From Candidatus Moraniibacteriota bacterium (GTDB taxonomy: Bacteria > Patescibacteriota > Minisyncoccia > Moranbacterales > UBA11712): a stretch of 6,427 nt of DNA. This document shows positions 5,801 to 6,427 of the stretch, in pieces (within the stretch, counting starts at the first letter, position 1; each line of letters starts with the position of its first letter). The stretch is from positions 10,650 through 17,076 of the forward strand of contig PMJF01000063.1 of NCBI GenBank assembly GCA_003157295.1. Reading direction: 5' to 3'. A model generated the notes under the pieces. It did no database searches. It saw only the letters and a list, made by a program, of their open reading frames with translations, and was not told the origin of the DNA. The position numbers were made by a program, and so were the translations under genes.

Positions 5801-6427
5801 TCAAATGCCAGAGAGTCCGGTTGCCTTCGCCGCCCAGCTGTATTTATCAAGATATTCTTGAGCGTGCTTACAATTCTCATTGTTGTTATCTGGGCGATCC
5901 GGCCAATACCACGCGTTCCACGCCCCTAGCGGTGTCGGGTTTTCTTGGATTCTCCTGCTCATATTGGCTATGTTTGCCGCAATTCCTTCCTCGGGAGTAC
6001 TATAGTTGATATATTTTCCATTCGACATCATACAACCGGGATTATTATATTGCGAGCATCCCTTATTACCTTCAGAGAACAAGTTTGATTCTTGGGCAAA
6101 TGTTCCGATCGCGTACCAATAAGGGACATTGTTATCTTTACAGGCCTGATATATCGTATCTGAGTATTGCGTCAAGCCATTACCCCCCGTTCGGATGTTG
6201 GCAAGTACATTTTGCAGATCTTGCGCGCTCTTGATATTAGTCTCATTATATAATCCGTCTGAAAAGTTCTTGTTCATAAATCCATCATAATTCCGTACCG
6301 TATCGCAATTAACTTTTGACATATCAGAAGGAGGGACCGTTCCTCCTTTGGCTGGGGCAGTTGTCCCCCCTCCTCCCGCTGGGCCTCCCCGCAGAGCCGC
6401 TAAATTGAAGGCGACCAGATCTGGGTT
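5801..6427 (-). CDS. Second pilin-hydrolase fusion, partial at its N-terminus (different lysozyme/glucosaminidase-like domain)
   Basis: The frame is open to the right edge, so 208 C-terminal residues are visible. An internal ATG at 6322 is not the likely start, because the frame upstream encodes NPDLVAFN (visible 1-8), matching the end of the pilin region in the complete neighbour, then a Gly/Pro/Thr linker (12-35). The catalytic-type domain follows: WYAIGTFAQESN (104-115) with E113 as the probable catalytic Glu, QYNNPGCM (126-133), INYSTPEEGIAANIANM (140-156) and AWNAWYWPDRP (169-179). Cysteines are C41, C96, C124, C132 and C186. Known: a helix ending in ES, then NNPG and a later s-x-EeGi-a segment, occur in lysozyme-superfamily wall hydrolases including glucosaminidase-like ones. 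This domain is not obviously alignable to the SLT-like domain of the neighbour beyond the ES motif and a Trp-rich part. Inferred: a second tethered wall-cleaving enzyme using the same pilin scaffold. The stop is TGA. Confidence 0.78.
   Translation of the reverse strand, partial: NPDLVAFNLAALRGGPAGGGGTTAPAKGGTVPPSDMSKVNCDTVRNYDGFMNKNFSDGLYNETNIKSAQDLQNVLANIRTGGNGLTQYSDTIYQACKDNNVPYWYAIGTFAQESNLFSEGNKGCSQYNNPGCMMSNGKYINYSTPEEGIAANIANMSRRIQENPTPLGAWNAWYWPDRPDNNNENCKHAQEYLDKYSWAAKATGLSGI
6328..6348. repeat. Short inverted repeat in the inter-domain linker
   Basis: AAGGAGG (6328-6334) pairs with CCTCCTT (6342-6348), and on the + strand the stem extends by a G-T and an A-T pair to a CCG loop. It lies in the linker between pilin and hydrolase modules, encoding part of KGGTVPPSD. 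On the - strand AAAGGAGG resembles a strong Shine-Dalgarno site but lies 19 nt before ATG 6322 and can fold into this hairpin. It may be no more than a product of Gly and Pro codons. Confidence 0.5.
6404..6427 (-). repeat. Exact 24-bp direct repeat, copy B (window edge)
   Basis: Identical to 5093-5116 and running up to the last base of the window, so the shared segment may continue further right into the unseen pilin region of the second fusion gene. The adjacent linker sequence is only roughly half identical by eye, so the boundary on that side is sharp. Confidence 0.97.

Noticed and set aside
5801..5803. TGA end of the partial fusion gene as a hint of UGA recoding (Gracilibacteria-type code)
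   Set aside because: Reading through adds only a few codons before another TGA, and the protein already ends sensibly; other genes use TAA and TAG, so the standard code is sufficient.
5689..5880. 63-codon - strand frame spanning the gap and the end of the partial fusion gene
   Set aside because: It overlaps the real C-terminus of the second fusion and reads Arg-rich and featureless. The 33-residue frame at 5670-5771 explains the gap better.

Overview
The window looks like a chromosomal fragment from an uncultivated bacterium of the Patescibacteria (Candidate Phyla Radiation), most likely Parcubacteria-like. This is inferred from gene content: VirB2-type two-helix pilins fused to lysozyme-like domains, small membrane-anchored proteins of unknown function, short compactly packed genes, weak Shine-Dalgarno signals, and a short tandem insert in a membrane protein of a kind I associate with this group. 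The standard genetic code fits, with TAA, TAG and TGA all used as stops. No rRNA, tRNA, CRISPR or transposase was seen.

Left half (1-2886, + strand): a surface-glycan operon. It has the C-terminal end of a family 2 glycosyltransferase, then two different O-antigen ligase/polymerase (Wzy_C-type) integral membrane proteins. The first junction is a TAATG stop/start overlap and the second a 13-nt gap. The glycosyltransferase would build a lipid-linked glycan, and the two Wzy_C-like proteins would polymerise it and/or transfer it to a surface acceptor.

Right half (2892-6427, - strand, read right to left): a run of exported or membrane-anchored proteins. In transcription order these are a partial pilin-hydrolase fusion entering from the right edge, a probable 33-residue membrane peptide not obvious to gene callers, a complete fusion (signal peptide, six-Cys segment, VirB2-like pilin, Gly/Ser linker, eight-Cys lytic-transglycosylase-like domain), a 166-residue anchored protein of unknown function, and an anchored PD40/TolB-like beta-propeller. 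The two halves converge with only 5 nt between stop codons.

The most interesting element is the pair of pilin-hydrolase fusions. Both visible pilin ends share an exact 24-bp sequence, yet beyond it the linkers and catalytic domains differ almost completely. This looks like one pilin scaffold carrying interchangeable peptidoglycan-cleaving domains. In a cell-attached epibiont, such a protein could open the host or self wall at a secretion or attachment structure; that role is inference.
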